Origin: Dokdonella_A sp966248875
GTDB lineage: Bacteria; Pseudomonadota; Gammaproteobacteria; Xanthomonadales; Rhodanobacteraceae
DNA: 36,296 nucleotides
NCBI GenBank assembly: GCA_966248875.1
Contig: CBINBI010000030.1
Location: 1 to 36,296, forward strand
Direction: 5' to 3'
A program made the position numbers and the translations under genes. Below are positions 1 to 6,758 of the stretch, one piece after another (position 1 is the first letter of the stretch; each line of letters begins with the position of its first letter). The notes under the pieces were generated by a model. It saw only the letters and a program-made list of their open reading frames with translations, did not search any database and was not told the origin of the DNA.

Positions 1-302
1 CTACATGCTTAGCGCGCCGTTCGAGTCTCGTCCTTCGGCAACACGGCGTGCAAAGCGCACCGAAGGACCAGCCCGTTCTGATTTGACCGCGGGCCGACGG
101 ACGGCAGCTCGCAGCGATCCCGCGATAGTGACCCTACACCCACGAGCACGGGCACAAGTGGGTTCGGGGCTTAGGCCTTAAGCGGCCAGAGCGTAGACGT
201 CGTCGTTGGCGTCTGATTGTTTGCCACCGGATTAACGAGGAAGGTGACACCCTCGGCATGCTCCAGGCGATTTCACGGCCCCCGTCGAAACCGATCGCCC
301 CC
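1..302 (-). ncRNA. ssrA: tmRNA (transfer-messenger RNA), 3' end cut by window edge
   Basis: This RNA rescues stalled ribosomes: its tRNA-like part enters the empty A site with SmpB and its internal frame adds a degradation tag. On the minus strand the 5' end reads GGGGGCGATCGGTTTCGACG, the conserved tmRNA acceptor strand and GGUUUCGAC block. An internal frame encodes the tag ANDDVYALAA and ends in TAA (178-210). The left edge reads CTAAGCATGTAG, the conserved stretch that in other tmRNAs lies roughly 60 bases before the CCA end, so the T-arm and 3' acceptor strand lie outside the window. Usual length is about 350-365 nt. The SmpB gene lies 1 kb away, as is common. The 5' end at 302 is placed by similarity and could be off by one or two bases. 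Confidence 0.93.
178..210 (-). other. tmRNA tag-peptide reading frame (ANDDVYALAA, stop TAA)
   Basis: The resume codon is read as GCC, followed by AAC GAC GAC GTC TAC GCT CTG GCC GCT TAA. The C-terminal ALAA is the usual proteolysis signal recognised by ClpXP, ClpAP and similar proteases. The tag differs from the Pseudomonas form ANDDNYALAA, as I recall it, only by Val for Asn at position 5. The bases just before the resume codon read CAATCAGAC, similar to the region that sets the resume frame in E. coli. Confidence 0.9.
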
Positions 303-314
303 GGGGACTCGCTC

Positions 315-343
315 ATGGTGGCGGCGCGCGGGCGCGAAATCAA
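315..343 (-). promoter_or_regulatory. Possible ssrA promoter
   Basis: On the minus strand TTGATT (338-343) and CACCAT (315-320) are separated by 17 bases. This would start transcription near position 308, a few bases ahead of the mature 5' end at 302, which suits RNase P trimming of a short leader. The -10 match is weak (3 of 6), so this is tentative. It lies inside the leader of the oppositely oriented sulfotransferase gene. Confidence 0.35.
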
Positions 344-435
344 GCTCGGCGAACCCGATGCTCCCGCATGGACGCTCGCGGCGCGCCGCGGCGGCGCAGC
401 TGCTAGCATTCGTACCTTTCCTTCATCTGCTGCGC

Positions 436-1272
436 ATGGGCAATATCGTCTGGCTCGCCTCGTATCCGAAGTCCGGCAACACGTGGATACGCGCCTTTCT
501 CGCCAATCTCATCGCGAACCGCAGTGAGCCCGTGCCGCTCGACGAGCTTTCGCGCTACTGCGATGACGAGGCGCGGCCGGAGCTGTTCGGTGAAGTCGCA
601 GGCCGGCCGAGCACCGAGCTCACGGCCGAGGAGATCATCGCGCTGCGTCCGCGCGTGCACGCGCTCATTGCCGCGAGCGCGCGCGGGACGCGCTTCGTGA
701 AGTCGCACAACTTCGCCGGCACGCTCGACGGACATCCGCTGCACAACTCGGACGTGACGGCCGGCGCGATCTACGTGGTGCGCAATCCGCTCGATGTCGC
801 GGTCAGCATGACGCACCACTTCGGCATCACGCTCGACGAGGCGATCGACCGGCTCGGCAACGACGCGGTCGCCACCGCGAACGAGGCGATGTTCGTCACG
901 CAGTTCCTCGGCTCCTGGTCGCTGCACGTGAAGGGCTGGGCCGATCTAGAGAGCGAGCGCATTCTCGTGCTGCGCTACGAGGACCTGCTCGCCAAGCCGG
1001 GCAAGCATTTCGCGAAGGTGGCGCGGCTCGTCGGCCTTGGCCAGGATCGCGCGCGCATCGAGCGCGCCGTAAAGCACGCCGGCTTCGGCACGCTGTCGTC
1101 GCTCGAGAAGAAGCACGGTTTCGTCGAAGCCTCGGACAAGGCCTCGCGTTTCTTCCGCGCGGGGCGGATGAACCAGTGGCGCGAGGCGATGAGCCGCGAG
1201 CAGATCCAGTGCGTCGTCGATGCGCATCGCGAACAGATGGCGCGGTTCGGCTACGTGCCGGCGGGCTATTGA
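436..1272 (+). CDS. PAPS-dependent sulfotransferase (Sulfotransfer_1-type)
   Basis: This 278-residue protein should transfer sulfate from PAPS to an unknown acceptor. The 5'-phosphosulfate loop is YPKSGNTW (residues 10-17), a probable catalytic His lies in KSHN (H91), and the 3'-phosphate motif is YVVRNPLDVAVSM (residues 113-125, R116 and S124). Near the C-terminus FFRAGRMNQW matches the RxGxxxxW motif that closes over the cofactor. The frame stays open upstream to 217, but that stretch is basic and low in complexity and would overlap ssrA. I chose the ATG at 436 because the family fold begins right after it. The gene sits alone between ssrA and smpB and gives no substrate clue. No signal peptide is seen, so it is probably cytoplasmic. 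Confidence 0.85.
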   Translation: MGNIVWLASYPKSGNTWIRAFLANLIANRSEPVPLDELSRYCDDEARPELFGEVAGRPSTELTAEEIIALRPRVHALIAASARGTRFVKSHNFAGTLDGHPLHNSDVTAGAIYVVRNPLDVAVSMTHHFGITLDEAIDRLGNDAVATANEAMFVTQFLGSWSLHVKGWADLESERILVLRYEDLLAKPGKHFAKVARLVGLGQDRARIERAVKHAGFGTLSSLEKKHGFVEASDKASRFFRAGRMNQWREAMSREQIQCVVDAHREQMARFGYVPAGY

Positions 1273-1323
1273 TTCCTGTCGCCGGAATGGCGACGCGCTG
1301 ATGTGCCGGGACGAGGCAGCGGG

Positions 1324-1818
1324 CTACGCGGAGCGGTTCCTCGCCCGCATCACGCGCTGCTTCTCGCGGTTCCAGTCGCGCTCGCGCTCGGTGTCGCGCT
1401 TGTCGTGCTCCTGCTTGCCGCGGGCGAGGCCGAGGTCCACCTTGACGCGGTTGTTCTTCCAGTACAACGCCAGCGGGATCAGCGTGTAGCCCTTGCGCTC
1501 GATCGCGCCGACGAGCTTGTCGATTTCGGTGCGCTTGAGCAGCAGCTTGCGCGTGCGGCGATCCTCGGGCACGACGTGCGTCGATGCCGAGATCAGCGGC
1601 ACGATGGAGGCGCCGAAGAGGTAGATCTCGCCGGCCTTGACGATCGCGTACGCATCGCCGAGGTTGGCGCGCCCGGCGCGAAGGCTCTTGACTTCCCAGC
1701 CTTCGAGCGCGATTCCGGCTTCATAATGCTCGTCGATGTGATACTCGTGCCGCGCACGCTTGTTCAGCGCGATCGTCCCGCCGCCGTTGCTCTTTTCTCG
1801 GGCTTTTGCTTTCGCCAT
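1324..1818 (-). CDS. smpB: SsrA-binding protein SmpB
   Basis: SmpB binds tmRNA and carries it into stalled ribosomes. The product is 164 residues, normal for the family. After a short basic N-terminus it shows IALNKRARHEYHI, EAGIALEGWEVKSLRAG and the block YLFGASIVPL, all typical of the oligonucleotide-binding barrel. The tail KQEHDKRDTERERDWNREKQ is the basic, tyrosine-poor C-terminal helix that lies in the mRNA channel. The ATG at 1818 starts MAKAKAREK; a longer in-frame start at 1860 would reach into the ratA promoter region and is less likely. It converges with the sulfotransferase gene, 51 bases away, and diverges from ratA. Confidence 0.96.
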   Translation of the reverse strand: MAKAKAREKSNGGGTIALNKRARHEYHIDEHYEAGIALEGWEVKSLRAGRANLGDAYAIVKAGEIYLFGASIVPLISASTHVVPEDRRTRKLLLKRTEIDKLVGAIERKGYTLIPLALYWKNNRVKVDLGLARGKQEHDKRDTERERDWNREKQRVMRARNRSA

Positions 1819-1824
1819 GTCCGT

Positions 1825-1852
1825 TACAATCGTTCCGTCATTTACGTGACGG
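1825..1852 (+). promoter_or_regulatory. ratA promoter element with adjoining inverted repeat
   Basis: In the 50-base smpB/ratA spacer the hexamer TACAAT (1825-1830) could be a -10 box for ratA-rnfH; no good -35 is seen. Just downstream, at the expected transcription start, is the perfect inverted repeat CCGTCA-N6-TGACGG (1835-1852). It could be an operator or a short hairpin at the RNA 5' end. Confidence 0.35.
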
Positions 1853-1868
1853 GAATGCACGCAGATCC

Positions 1869-2393
1869 GTGATCCACATCCGCCGCCACGCGCTGGTCCG
1901 CCATTCGCCCGAGGAGATGTTCGATCTCGTCAACGACGTCGAAGCATACCCGACGCTGTTTCCGTGGTGCGCGGCGGCCAGGGTTCTCGCCCGCGAGAGC
2001 GATTCGGTGCAGATCGTGCGGCTCGATCTGCGCTTCGCCGGATTCACGCAGTCCTTCACGACGCGCAACACGGGCGAGCGGCCTCGGCGCCTGCGCATGC
2101 ACCTCGTCGAAGGCCCGCTGAAAAGTCTCGATGGCGAATTCACGTTCACCGCGCTCGGTGCGCTGTCGCCCGAATCGTCGCTGGGGTCCGGACAGGTGGA
2201 GCTTCCACCCGCCGGGCGCAACGACGATGGAACGTCCGCTGCAAAGCCGTCGGGGGGCTGCAAGATCGCACTCGCGCTCGATTTCGAGTACGCGGGCCGG
2301 CTCATCGGTCCTGCGCTCAAGCTCGGCTTCCAGGGACTCGCCAACCGCATGGTCGACGACTTCTCGCGGGCAGCCGCGAAACGCCATGGCTGA
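1869..2393 (+). CDS. ratA: RatA-type START/polyketide cyclase-fold protein
   Basis: This 174-residue protein belongs to the RatA/COQ10 family. In E. coli RatA is described as a toxin that blocks 70S ribosome association; related proteins bind coenzyme Q. Recognisable family segments are RRHALVRHSPEEMFDLVNDVEAYPTLFPWC near the start (given here in parts: residues 4-21 and 22-33) and the C-terminal helix GFQGLANRMVDDF. The GTG at 1869 is chosen because the conserved fold starts at once; no ATG lies nearby in frame. Residues about 100-135 look like an insertion rich in Gly, Ser and Pro compared with the usual 140-160 residue length. Its end overlaps rnfH by 8 bases, so the pair is probably translationally coupled. 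Confidence 0.88.
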   Translation: MIHIRRHALVRHSPEEMFDLVNDVEAYPTLFPWCAAARVLARESDSVQIVRLDLRFAGFTQSFTTRNTGERPRRLRMHLVEGPLKSLDGEFTFTALGALSPESSLGSGQVELPPAGRNDDGTSAAKPSGGCKIALALDFEYAGRLIGPALKLGFQGLANRMVDDFSRAAAKRHG

Positions 2394-2667
2394 GACGATC
2401 GAAGTCGAGGTCGCCTACGCGGAGCCGGCGCGGCAGTTCCTGCGCCGGATCACGCTGCCCAACGGAGCCACCGTTGCCGATGCGATCGCGGCCTCGGGTC
2501 TCGCAGCCGAATTCGCCATCGACGTGTCAGGTCTCCCCGCGGGTATCTGGTCGAAACCGGTGAGCCGCGACGCCCGGCTCGCGAACGGCGATCGCGTGGA
2601 GCTGTACCGCCCGCTCGCCACCGATCCCAAGGAGGCGCGGCGACGCCGCGCGACGCGTCAGCCCTGA
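2386..2667 (+). CDS. rnfH: RnfH family protein (UPF0125)
   Basis: This is a 93-residue ubiquitin/ThiS-like beta-grasp protein of the RnfH family, usually encoded right after ratA; its biochemical role is not settled. The family pattern is visible: IEVEVAYAEP at the start, a central segment with PAGIWSKPV, and the end GDRVELYRPLATDPKEARRRRA. The ATG at 2386 lies inside the last codons of ratA. The 3' end overlaps the converging bamE gene by 10 bases, so RNA polymerases running from the two sides would meet here. Confidence 0.92.
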   Translation: MAETIEVEVAYAEPARQFLRRITLPNGATVADAIAASGLAAEFAIDVSGLPAGIWSKPVSRDARLANGDRVELYRPLATDPKEARRRRATRQP

Positions 2668-3074
2668 CCCTGCCGCCGCCGCTTTTCCTTTTCCTCGTCG
2701 GGCCGCTTCTCGTCGGGATACTGGCGCTTGTACTTGCTGGCGTCCTTGATCAACTGGGCCGGGTCCTCGGGGAAATAGTCGCCGTCGATCTTGACCAGCG
2801 CGTCGTTCTCGAAATACAGCGTGAGGTCCTTCGATTCCATCTTGTTGCGGCCGCGGCGGATCGTCGAGACATAGTCCCAGCGGTCCTGATCGAACGGGCT
2901 GACCACCGAGGGCGAGCCCATCACCAGCAGCACCTGGCGCTTGCTCATGCCGGGCTTGAGCGAATCGACCGTCGCCTTGTCGAACAGATTGCCCTGCTGC
3001 ACGTCCACCTTGTAGACGAGGCCGCAGCCGGCCAGCGGAACGGAGACGAGGAGGGCGAGCCAGCGGAGACGCAT
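2658..3074 (-). CDS. bamE: Outer membrane assembly lipoprotein BamE (SmpA/OmlA)
   Basis: BamE is a small lipoprotein of the BAM complex that inserts beta-barrel proteins into the outer membrane. The 138-residue product begins MRLRWLALLVSVPLAGC with a clear lipobox (LAGC) and then shows the family core: VDVQQGNLFD, LKPGMSKRQVLLVMGSP, and DRWDYVSTIRRG. The C-terminal 30 residues are highly charged (Lys, Glu, Arg). An in-frame GTG at 3104 would add 10 residues, but it lies at or upstream of the likely transcription start, so the ATG at 3074 is preferred. It is divergent from fur, the arrangement seen in many Gamma- and Betaproteobacteria. Confidence 0.95.
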   Translation of the reverse strand: MRLRWLALLVSVPLAGCGLVYKVDVQQGNLFDKATVDSLKPGMSKRQVLLVMGSPSVVSPFDQDRWDYVSTIRRGRNKMESKDLTLYFENDALVKIDGDYFPEDPAQLIKDASKYKRQYPDEKRPDEEKEKRRRQGQG

Positions 3075-3106
3075 GCGTCGGGAACCGGAAGTCCGTGAAG
3101 GCACGG

Positions 3107-3116
3107 ATGATACACT
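3107..3116. promoter_or_regulatory. Overlapping back-to-back -10 boxes for bamE and fur
   Basis: On the plus strand TGATACACT (3108-3116) is an extended -10 box for fur. On the minus strand TATCAT (read from 3112 to 3107) is a -10 candidate for bamE. The two share most of their bases, so only one could be occupied by polymerase at a time. Neither has a strong -35. I see no good Fur box in this spacer. Confidence 0.4.
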
Positions 3117-3158
3117 AGGCGTCTGAATGCAAAGCCGAGTGCGGCAGACGGAGCAGCC

Positions 3159-3566
3159 ATGGAATCAACCGATCTGCGCAAGGCGGGCCTCAAGGTCACG
3201 CATCCGCGCATGCGCATCCTGGAGATCCTCGATACGCACGACGGCAAGCACATGACGGCCGAGGACATCTATCGCCGCCTCCTCGACCACCACGACGACA
3301 TCGGGCTCGCCACGGTCTACCGCGTGCTGACCCAGTTCGAGGCCGCCGGCATCGTCCTCAAGCACAATTTCGAAGGCGGCCAGGCCGTCTACGAGCTCGA
3401 TCGGGGCAAGCACCACGACCACATGGTCGACATCGAGAGCGGCAAGGTCATCGAGTTCTCGAGCGAGGAGATCGAGCGGCTCCAGCGCGAGATCGCGGAA
3501 CGGCACGGCTACACGATCGAGGATCACAGCCTCGTGCTGTACGTGCGGCCGAAGCGGAGGCGATAA
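3159..3566 (+). CDS. fur: Ferric uptake regulator Fur
   Basis: Fur is a metal-dependent dimeric repressor of iron-uptake genes. The 135-residue protein has the winged helix with the recognition segment DIGLATVYRVLTQFEAAGIV (residues 47-66) and metal ligands expected from the family: H31, E80, and H85, H86, H88 in KHHDHM. The E. coli protein has a CxxC pair right after this, and Pseudomonas keeps one of the two Cys; here the positions are Asp91 and Ser94, and the whole protein has no cysteine. It therefore cannot hold a Cys-bound structural zinc. I recall the same VDIESGKVIEF sequence in Xanthomonas-type Fur, so this is a lineage trait rather than damage. Confidence 0.95.
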   Translation: MESTDLRKAGLKVTHPRMRILEILDTHDGKHMTAEDIYRRLLDHHDDIGLATVYRVLTQFEAAGIVLKHNFEGGQAVYELDRGKHHDHMVDIESGKVIEFSSEEIERLQREIAERHGYTIEDHSLVLYVRPKRRR

Positions 3567-3650
3567 GCCGCCATCCGCGGAGCCGATTGCCTGCCCGGGC
3601 CCGTCCGAGGCAGAGAAACCGCCGAAAGATCAGGGCGCGATCCGCGCGGG

Positions 3651-4016
3651 CTAGGGAACCGCCGGGGCGGTGGCCTCGTTGCACCGGACCGGCTTGCCGT
3701 CGACGGTAACGGCGCGCGCTTCGGTTCGCGCCCCATCGCGGATGATCTCGACGAGCGATCCGTTCGCGCATTGCGTATGGCCGCTCGCCGCGTCGGCGGG
3801 TCGCGCGGGCGCGGCTGCGCGCGTGAGCGCATCGCCCTTCTGCTGGTATTCGCTGATGCGCGCCCTGCGCTCGGCTTCCGGAATGTTCACGGCCTGCGGC
3901 GTCTCGAAGAGATCGGGCCGGATCTGCCTGAAGCGGTGATAGCCGAATGCGGCCGCGCCGACGCTCGACATCGCGACGACGGTCCAGAAGACCTTTTCGC
4001 CGAGTGTCGTCTTCAC
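3651..4016 (-). CDS. Small membrane-anchored hypothetical protein
   Basis: I do not recognise this 121-residue protein. It has a short basic N-terminus (MKTTLGEK), one membrane segment at about residues 8-26 (VFWTVVAMSSVGAAAFGYH), a charged stretch predicted helical (about residues 46-65), an Ala/Pro linker, and a small C-terminal part with two cysteines (about residues 83 and 111) around SLVEIIRDGARTEARAV. It is probably a single-pass inner-membrane protein with a periplasmic tail. Its ATG overlaps the stop of the upstream fadJ-like gene (ATGA, 4013-4016), so the two are very likely co-transcribed and translationally coupled. The C-terminal part could form a small beta domain. Confidence 0.75.
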   Translation of the reverse strand: MKTTLGEKVFWTVVAMSSVGAAAFGYHRFRQIRPDLFETPQAVNIPEAERRARISEYQQKGDALTRAAAPARPADAASGHTQCANGSLVEIIRDGARTEARAVTVDGKPVRCNEATAPAVP

Positions 4017-6091
4017 GCCGCCTCTTCCGCCGGCGTTTCAGCCATCGCGCGCAAGGCGGGGTTGTCCCAGCCCGGCCTCGGCCGGAACCGCTCGCCGTGG
4101 CGTTCGGCCAGCGTCTCGAGCCTGGCCTTCAGCGTGTCCGCGCCGGTGTCGCGAATGTACTGGATGGGGCCCCCGCGGAACGGAGCGAAGCCGGTGCCGA
4201 AGATCACGCCGGCGTCGAGCAGGTCGGCATCGTCGACCACGCGGTCGTTCAGGCATGCGACCGCCTCGTTGAGCATGGGCAGGATCAGCCGGTCCTCGAG
4301 ATCGTCCGGCGCGACATATTTCGGATCGACCTCGGGTTTCTTGGGCTTCCCGTTCTCCCACGTGTACAAGCCTTGTCCGTCCTTCTTGCCGCGTTTGCCG
4401 CTCTTGGCGAGCTCGTCGAGTTCCTTCGGTATGTCGAGGCCGAGGAACGGGCCGAGCTCCCGGCCGACCGAAGCCGCGACGTCGAGCCCGACCGTGTCGG
4501 CGAGCTCGATGGGACCCATCGGCATCCCGAATTTTTTCGCGGCCCTGTCGATCACCGGGCCCGGCACGCCTTCCTGCCAGAGCCGCATCGCTTCGAGGAG
4601 GTAAGGCATCAGGATGCGGTTGACGAGAAATCCCGGCGTGCCCTTCACCGGCACTGGCAGCTTGTCGATCGACTTGCAGAACGCGAGTGCGCGCTTCTCG
4701 TTCGCCGCGTCAAGCGCGTCGTGGCGCACGATTTCGACCAGCGGCATCAGCGCGACCGGATTGAAATAGTGCAGGCCCAGGAATCGCTGCGGCTTCGCGA
4801 CGGCCTTGCGCAGCTCGGCGAGCGGAATGCTGGAAGTGTTCGTCGTGAGCAGCGCGTCGGGCTTCAACGCGGGCTCGGTCTTGCGGTAGAGATCCTGCTT
4901 GGCTTCGAGATTCTCGAAGATCGCTTCGATGACGAGATCGGCGGTCGCGATGCCGCTGCCTTCGACGTCGGCATGCAGACGTGCCAGTGCGGGCTCGATG
5001 CGCTCCGGCGTCTTGAGTCGCTTGGCGAAGAGATCGCGTGCGCGGTCGAGCGCCGGCGCGACGTATTTCATTTCCCGATCCTGCAGTGTCACATCGAAGC
5101 CGCGCAACGCGCACCACGCGGCGATGTCGCCGCCCATGACGCCGGCGCCGATCACGTGCACGCGGTGGATGCCGTGGTCGGCCTTGCCGCCCAGGCCCTT
5201 GAGCCGCTCCTGCCGGAAGAAGACGCGGACGAGATTCCGGCAGGTCGGCGTCGCGGCCAGCCTGGCGATCGAGCGCGCTTCGAGCCGGAGCCGCTGCGCG
5301 ATGCCCGATCCGCCGCGGCGCCACACTTCGATCAGCGCGAACGGCGCCGGATACTGGTCGGGGCGCGCCTTGGCAGACGTCTGCTTGCGGATGATCGGCG
5401 CGAGAACCTGCCGCACGGGCCAGAGGTTTGTCGCCCAGGCGGTGGCTCGCTGCATCGCCGGCCGCTTGCGCGGCTGACGGATCAGATCCTTCGCCGTCTC
5501 GACGATCAGCTCGGGCGAGGCGAGCGCATCGACCAGGCCCAGCGATTTCGCGTTCTCTGCGGATGCGGCGCGGCCGGTCAGCATCAGCTCGAGCGCGGCC
5601 GGCGCGCCGATCAGGCGCGGCAGCCGGGCCGTGCCGCCCCAGCCCGGATGGATGCCGAGCTTCACTTCGGGCAGGGCGATCCGCGTCGAGGGATCGCGCG
5701 AGGCGACTCGGTAGCGGCAGGCGAGCGCGAGCTCGGTGCCGCCGCCCATGCAGTGGCCGTGAATCGCCGCCGCAGTCGGGCATGGCAGGCGCGCGAGCTG
5801 CTGGAACACGCGCTGGCCATGCTCGATGTTGTCGAGCACGGTGTCCGCCTTCTCGTATTCGGCGAACTCGTTTAGATCGGCGCCGACCACGAAACCGGCG
5901 CTCTTGCCCGAGCGGATGACGACGCCGCGCGGCGGCTCGAACGAGAGCCGCTCGACGATTTCGGCGAGCTCGTCCAGCACGGCCCGCGACAGCGCGTTGA
6001 CCGCGAGATCGGCACGGTCGAGCGTCAGCGTGAGGATGCCGTCCGAGTCGCGCTCGGAGCGCCAGTGGCGAAAACGCAGCCCCTCGAACAT
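4013..6091 (-). CDS. fadJ: Fatty acid oxidation multifunctional enzyme (enoyl-CoA hydratase / 3-hydroxyacyl-CoA dehydrogenase), FadJ-like
   Basis: This 692-residue protein should carry out the hydration and NAD-dependent dehydrogenation steps of beta-oxidation. The N-terminal crotonase domain (about 1-190) has GADLNEF, HGHCMGGGTELALACR with the first catalytic Glu, and ALPEVKLGIHPGWGGTARLP with the second. The Rossmann domain follows with VIGAGVMGGDIAAW, then NTSSIPLAEL, HYFNPVALMPLVEIV (catalytic His) and the dimerisation segment TPGFLVNRILMPYLLEA. Architecture and length suit FadJ or FadB (about 710-730 residues); FadJ is favoured by overall look only. The ATG at 6091 is preferred because the family starts there; the frame extends upstream to 6148. 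No thiolase partner gene is in the window; it would have to lie elsewhere. Confidence 0.9.
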   Translation of the reverse strand: MFEGLRFRHWRSERDSDGILTLTLDRADLAVNALSRAVLDELAEIVERLSFEPPRGVVIRSGKSAGFVVGADLNEFAEYEKADTVLDNIEHGQRVFQQLARLPCPTAAAIHGHCMGGGTELALACRYRVASRDPSTRIALPEVKLGIHPGWGGTARLPRLIGAPAALELMLTGRAASAENAKSLGLVDALASPELIVETAKDLIRQPRKRPAMQRATAWATNLWPVRQVLAPIIRKQTSAKARPDQYPAPFALIEVWRRGGSGIAQRLRLEARSIARLAATPTCRNLVRVFFRQERLKGLGGKADHGIHRVHVIGAGVMGGDIAAWCALRGFDVTLQDREMKYVAPALDRARDLFAKRLKTPERIEPALARLHADVEGSGIATADLVIEAIFENLEAKQDLYRKTEPALKPDALLTTNTSSIPLAELRKAVAKPQRFLGLHYFNPVALMPLVEIVRHDALDAANEKRALAFCKSIDKLPVPVKGTPGFLVNRILMPYLLEAMRLWQEGVPGPVIDRAAKKFGMPMGPIELADTVGLDVAASVGRELGPFLGLDIPKELDELAKSGKRGKKDGQGLYTWENGKPKKPEVDPKYVAPDDLEDRLILPMLNEAVACLNDRVVDDADLLDAGVIFGTGFAPFRGGPIQYIRDTGADTLKARLETLAERHGERFRPRPGWDNPALRAMAETPAEEAA

Positions 6092-6115
6092 GGTCGGTTC
6101 CCGGGGAAAAGGACG

Positions 6116-6121
6116 ATTATG
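6116..6121 (-). promoter_or_regulatory. Possible -10 box for the fadJ-like gene
   Basis: CATAAT on the minus strand, in an AT-richer patch of the divergent spacer. It gives a leader of roughly 18 bases. A TTGACC lies upstream but 21 bases away, too far for a good promoter, so the call is weak. Confidence 0.3.
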
Positions 6122-6163
6122 ATCCCGGCAAGGCGCGCGCCGGGTCAATGCGACGGTTCTGCG

Positions 6164-6193
6164 TTGAAAACTAAGGTATTTCGCCCGAAAAAT
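6164..6193 (+). promoter_or_regulatory. Possible promoter for the 6269-9356 two-gene unit
   Basis: TTGAAA (6164-6169) and AAAAAT (6188-6193) are 18 bases apart, in the most AT-rich stretch of this spacer. They precede the GTG at 6269 by about 75 bases. Confidence 0.3.
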
Positions 6194-6268
6194 CCGTTAA
6201 CATGCCGGAGCGGATCAGCCGTGGCCGCATCGTGGTCGTATCGCACTCCGCAGGACCGGGAAGACGCC

Positions 6269-6757
6269 GTGGCCGACAAAGCCGCCGAATTGCTGGTGAC
6301 GCAGAAGCTGCTCGAGCAGATCCTGAAGGCGCCCGGCAATCTGATCGCGCTCGAGACGGCGCACGTCGACGATGCGCTGGTCCAGTTCCGCACGCTGGCG
6401 ATGCGCACCGGCACCTCGATGTATCTCTGGGACCCCGAGGGCGGTATTTCCTCGCTGCGCGAAAGCGGCCTGCGGGTGCCGGGCTCCAAACGGATCACCG
6501 ACGCGCTGCGCTACGTGCTGCAGAGCATGCACTTCGGCATCTATCTCTTCACCGGCTTCGAGGATCACCTGAAGCCGCCCGATACGGTCCTGCTGCGCCG
6601 GATTTCACGTATCCACACCGGCAACGAGCGCAAGATCGTCTTCCTCGGCCCCAATCTCGCCGTTCCGGAGGAGATCGAAGGATCGCTCCAGCGTCTCAAC
6701 CCGGACAGCGAGGTGCGCACGCCGCCCCGCCTGCGCGACGGCCGCTGGGTATCCTGA
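6269..6757 (+). CDS. Hypothetical protein resembling a stand-alone Ycf46-type N-terminal domain
   Basis: The 162-residue product has an alpha/beta pattern: a helix (ADKAAELLVTQKLLEQIL), a strand (NLIALET), a helix, the strand SMYLWDPEGGI, a helix (ITDALRYVLQSM), the strand FGIYLFTGFEDHL, and then RKIVFLGPNLAVPEEIEG. This order resembles the degenerate RecA-like N-terminal domain of Ycf46-type AAA proteins, where a 'TWD..DG', a 'DFHxFL'-like and a 'LGPxLxIPxEL' segment recur. There is no Walker A or B motif and no AAA ATPase domain follows, so it should not hydrolyse ATP. This resemblance is my own judgement. The GTG start at 6269 follows a GGGAAG; the frame is open further upstream. One base separates its stop from the next gene's ATG, so it likely serves the cyclic-di-GMP protein. 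Confidence 0.65.
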   Translation: MADKAAELLVTQKLLEQILKAPGNLIALETAHVDDALVQFRTLAMRTGTSMYLWDPEGGISSLRESGLRVPGSKRITDALRYVLQSMHFGIYLFTGFEDHLKPPDTVLLRRISRIHTGNERKIVFLGPNLAVPEEIEGSLQRLNPDSEVRTPPRLRDGRWVS

Positions 6758-6758
6758 G

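Noticed and set aside
1..60. tRNA-like T-loop sequence (GTTCGAGTC)
   Set aside because: The arms on both sides do not pair as a tRNA T-arm, and on the minus strand the stretch belongs to the 3' part of tmRNA.
217..435. N-terminal extension of the sulfotransferase frame
   Set aside because: It overlaps the ssrA 5' end and its promoter, is basic and low in complexity, and the family fold starts at 436.
1273..1323. Terminator between the sulfotransferase gene and smpB
   Set aside because: The stem TCGCC/GGCGA is only five pairs and has no T-run.
3105..3158. Fur box in front of fur
   Set aside because: No stretch approaches the GATAATGATAATCATTATC pattern.
3567..3650. Terminator between fur and the converging small gene
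   Set aside because: Only a weak imperfect stem (TGCCT with AGGCA) and no T-run on either strand.
3947..5875. 642-codon open frame on the plus strand
   Set aside because: Antisense to the fadJ-like gene; Arg/Ala/Asp-rich with no recognisable motif, a GC-rich shadow.
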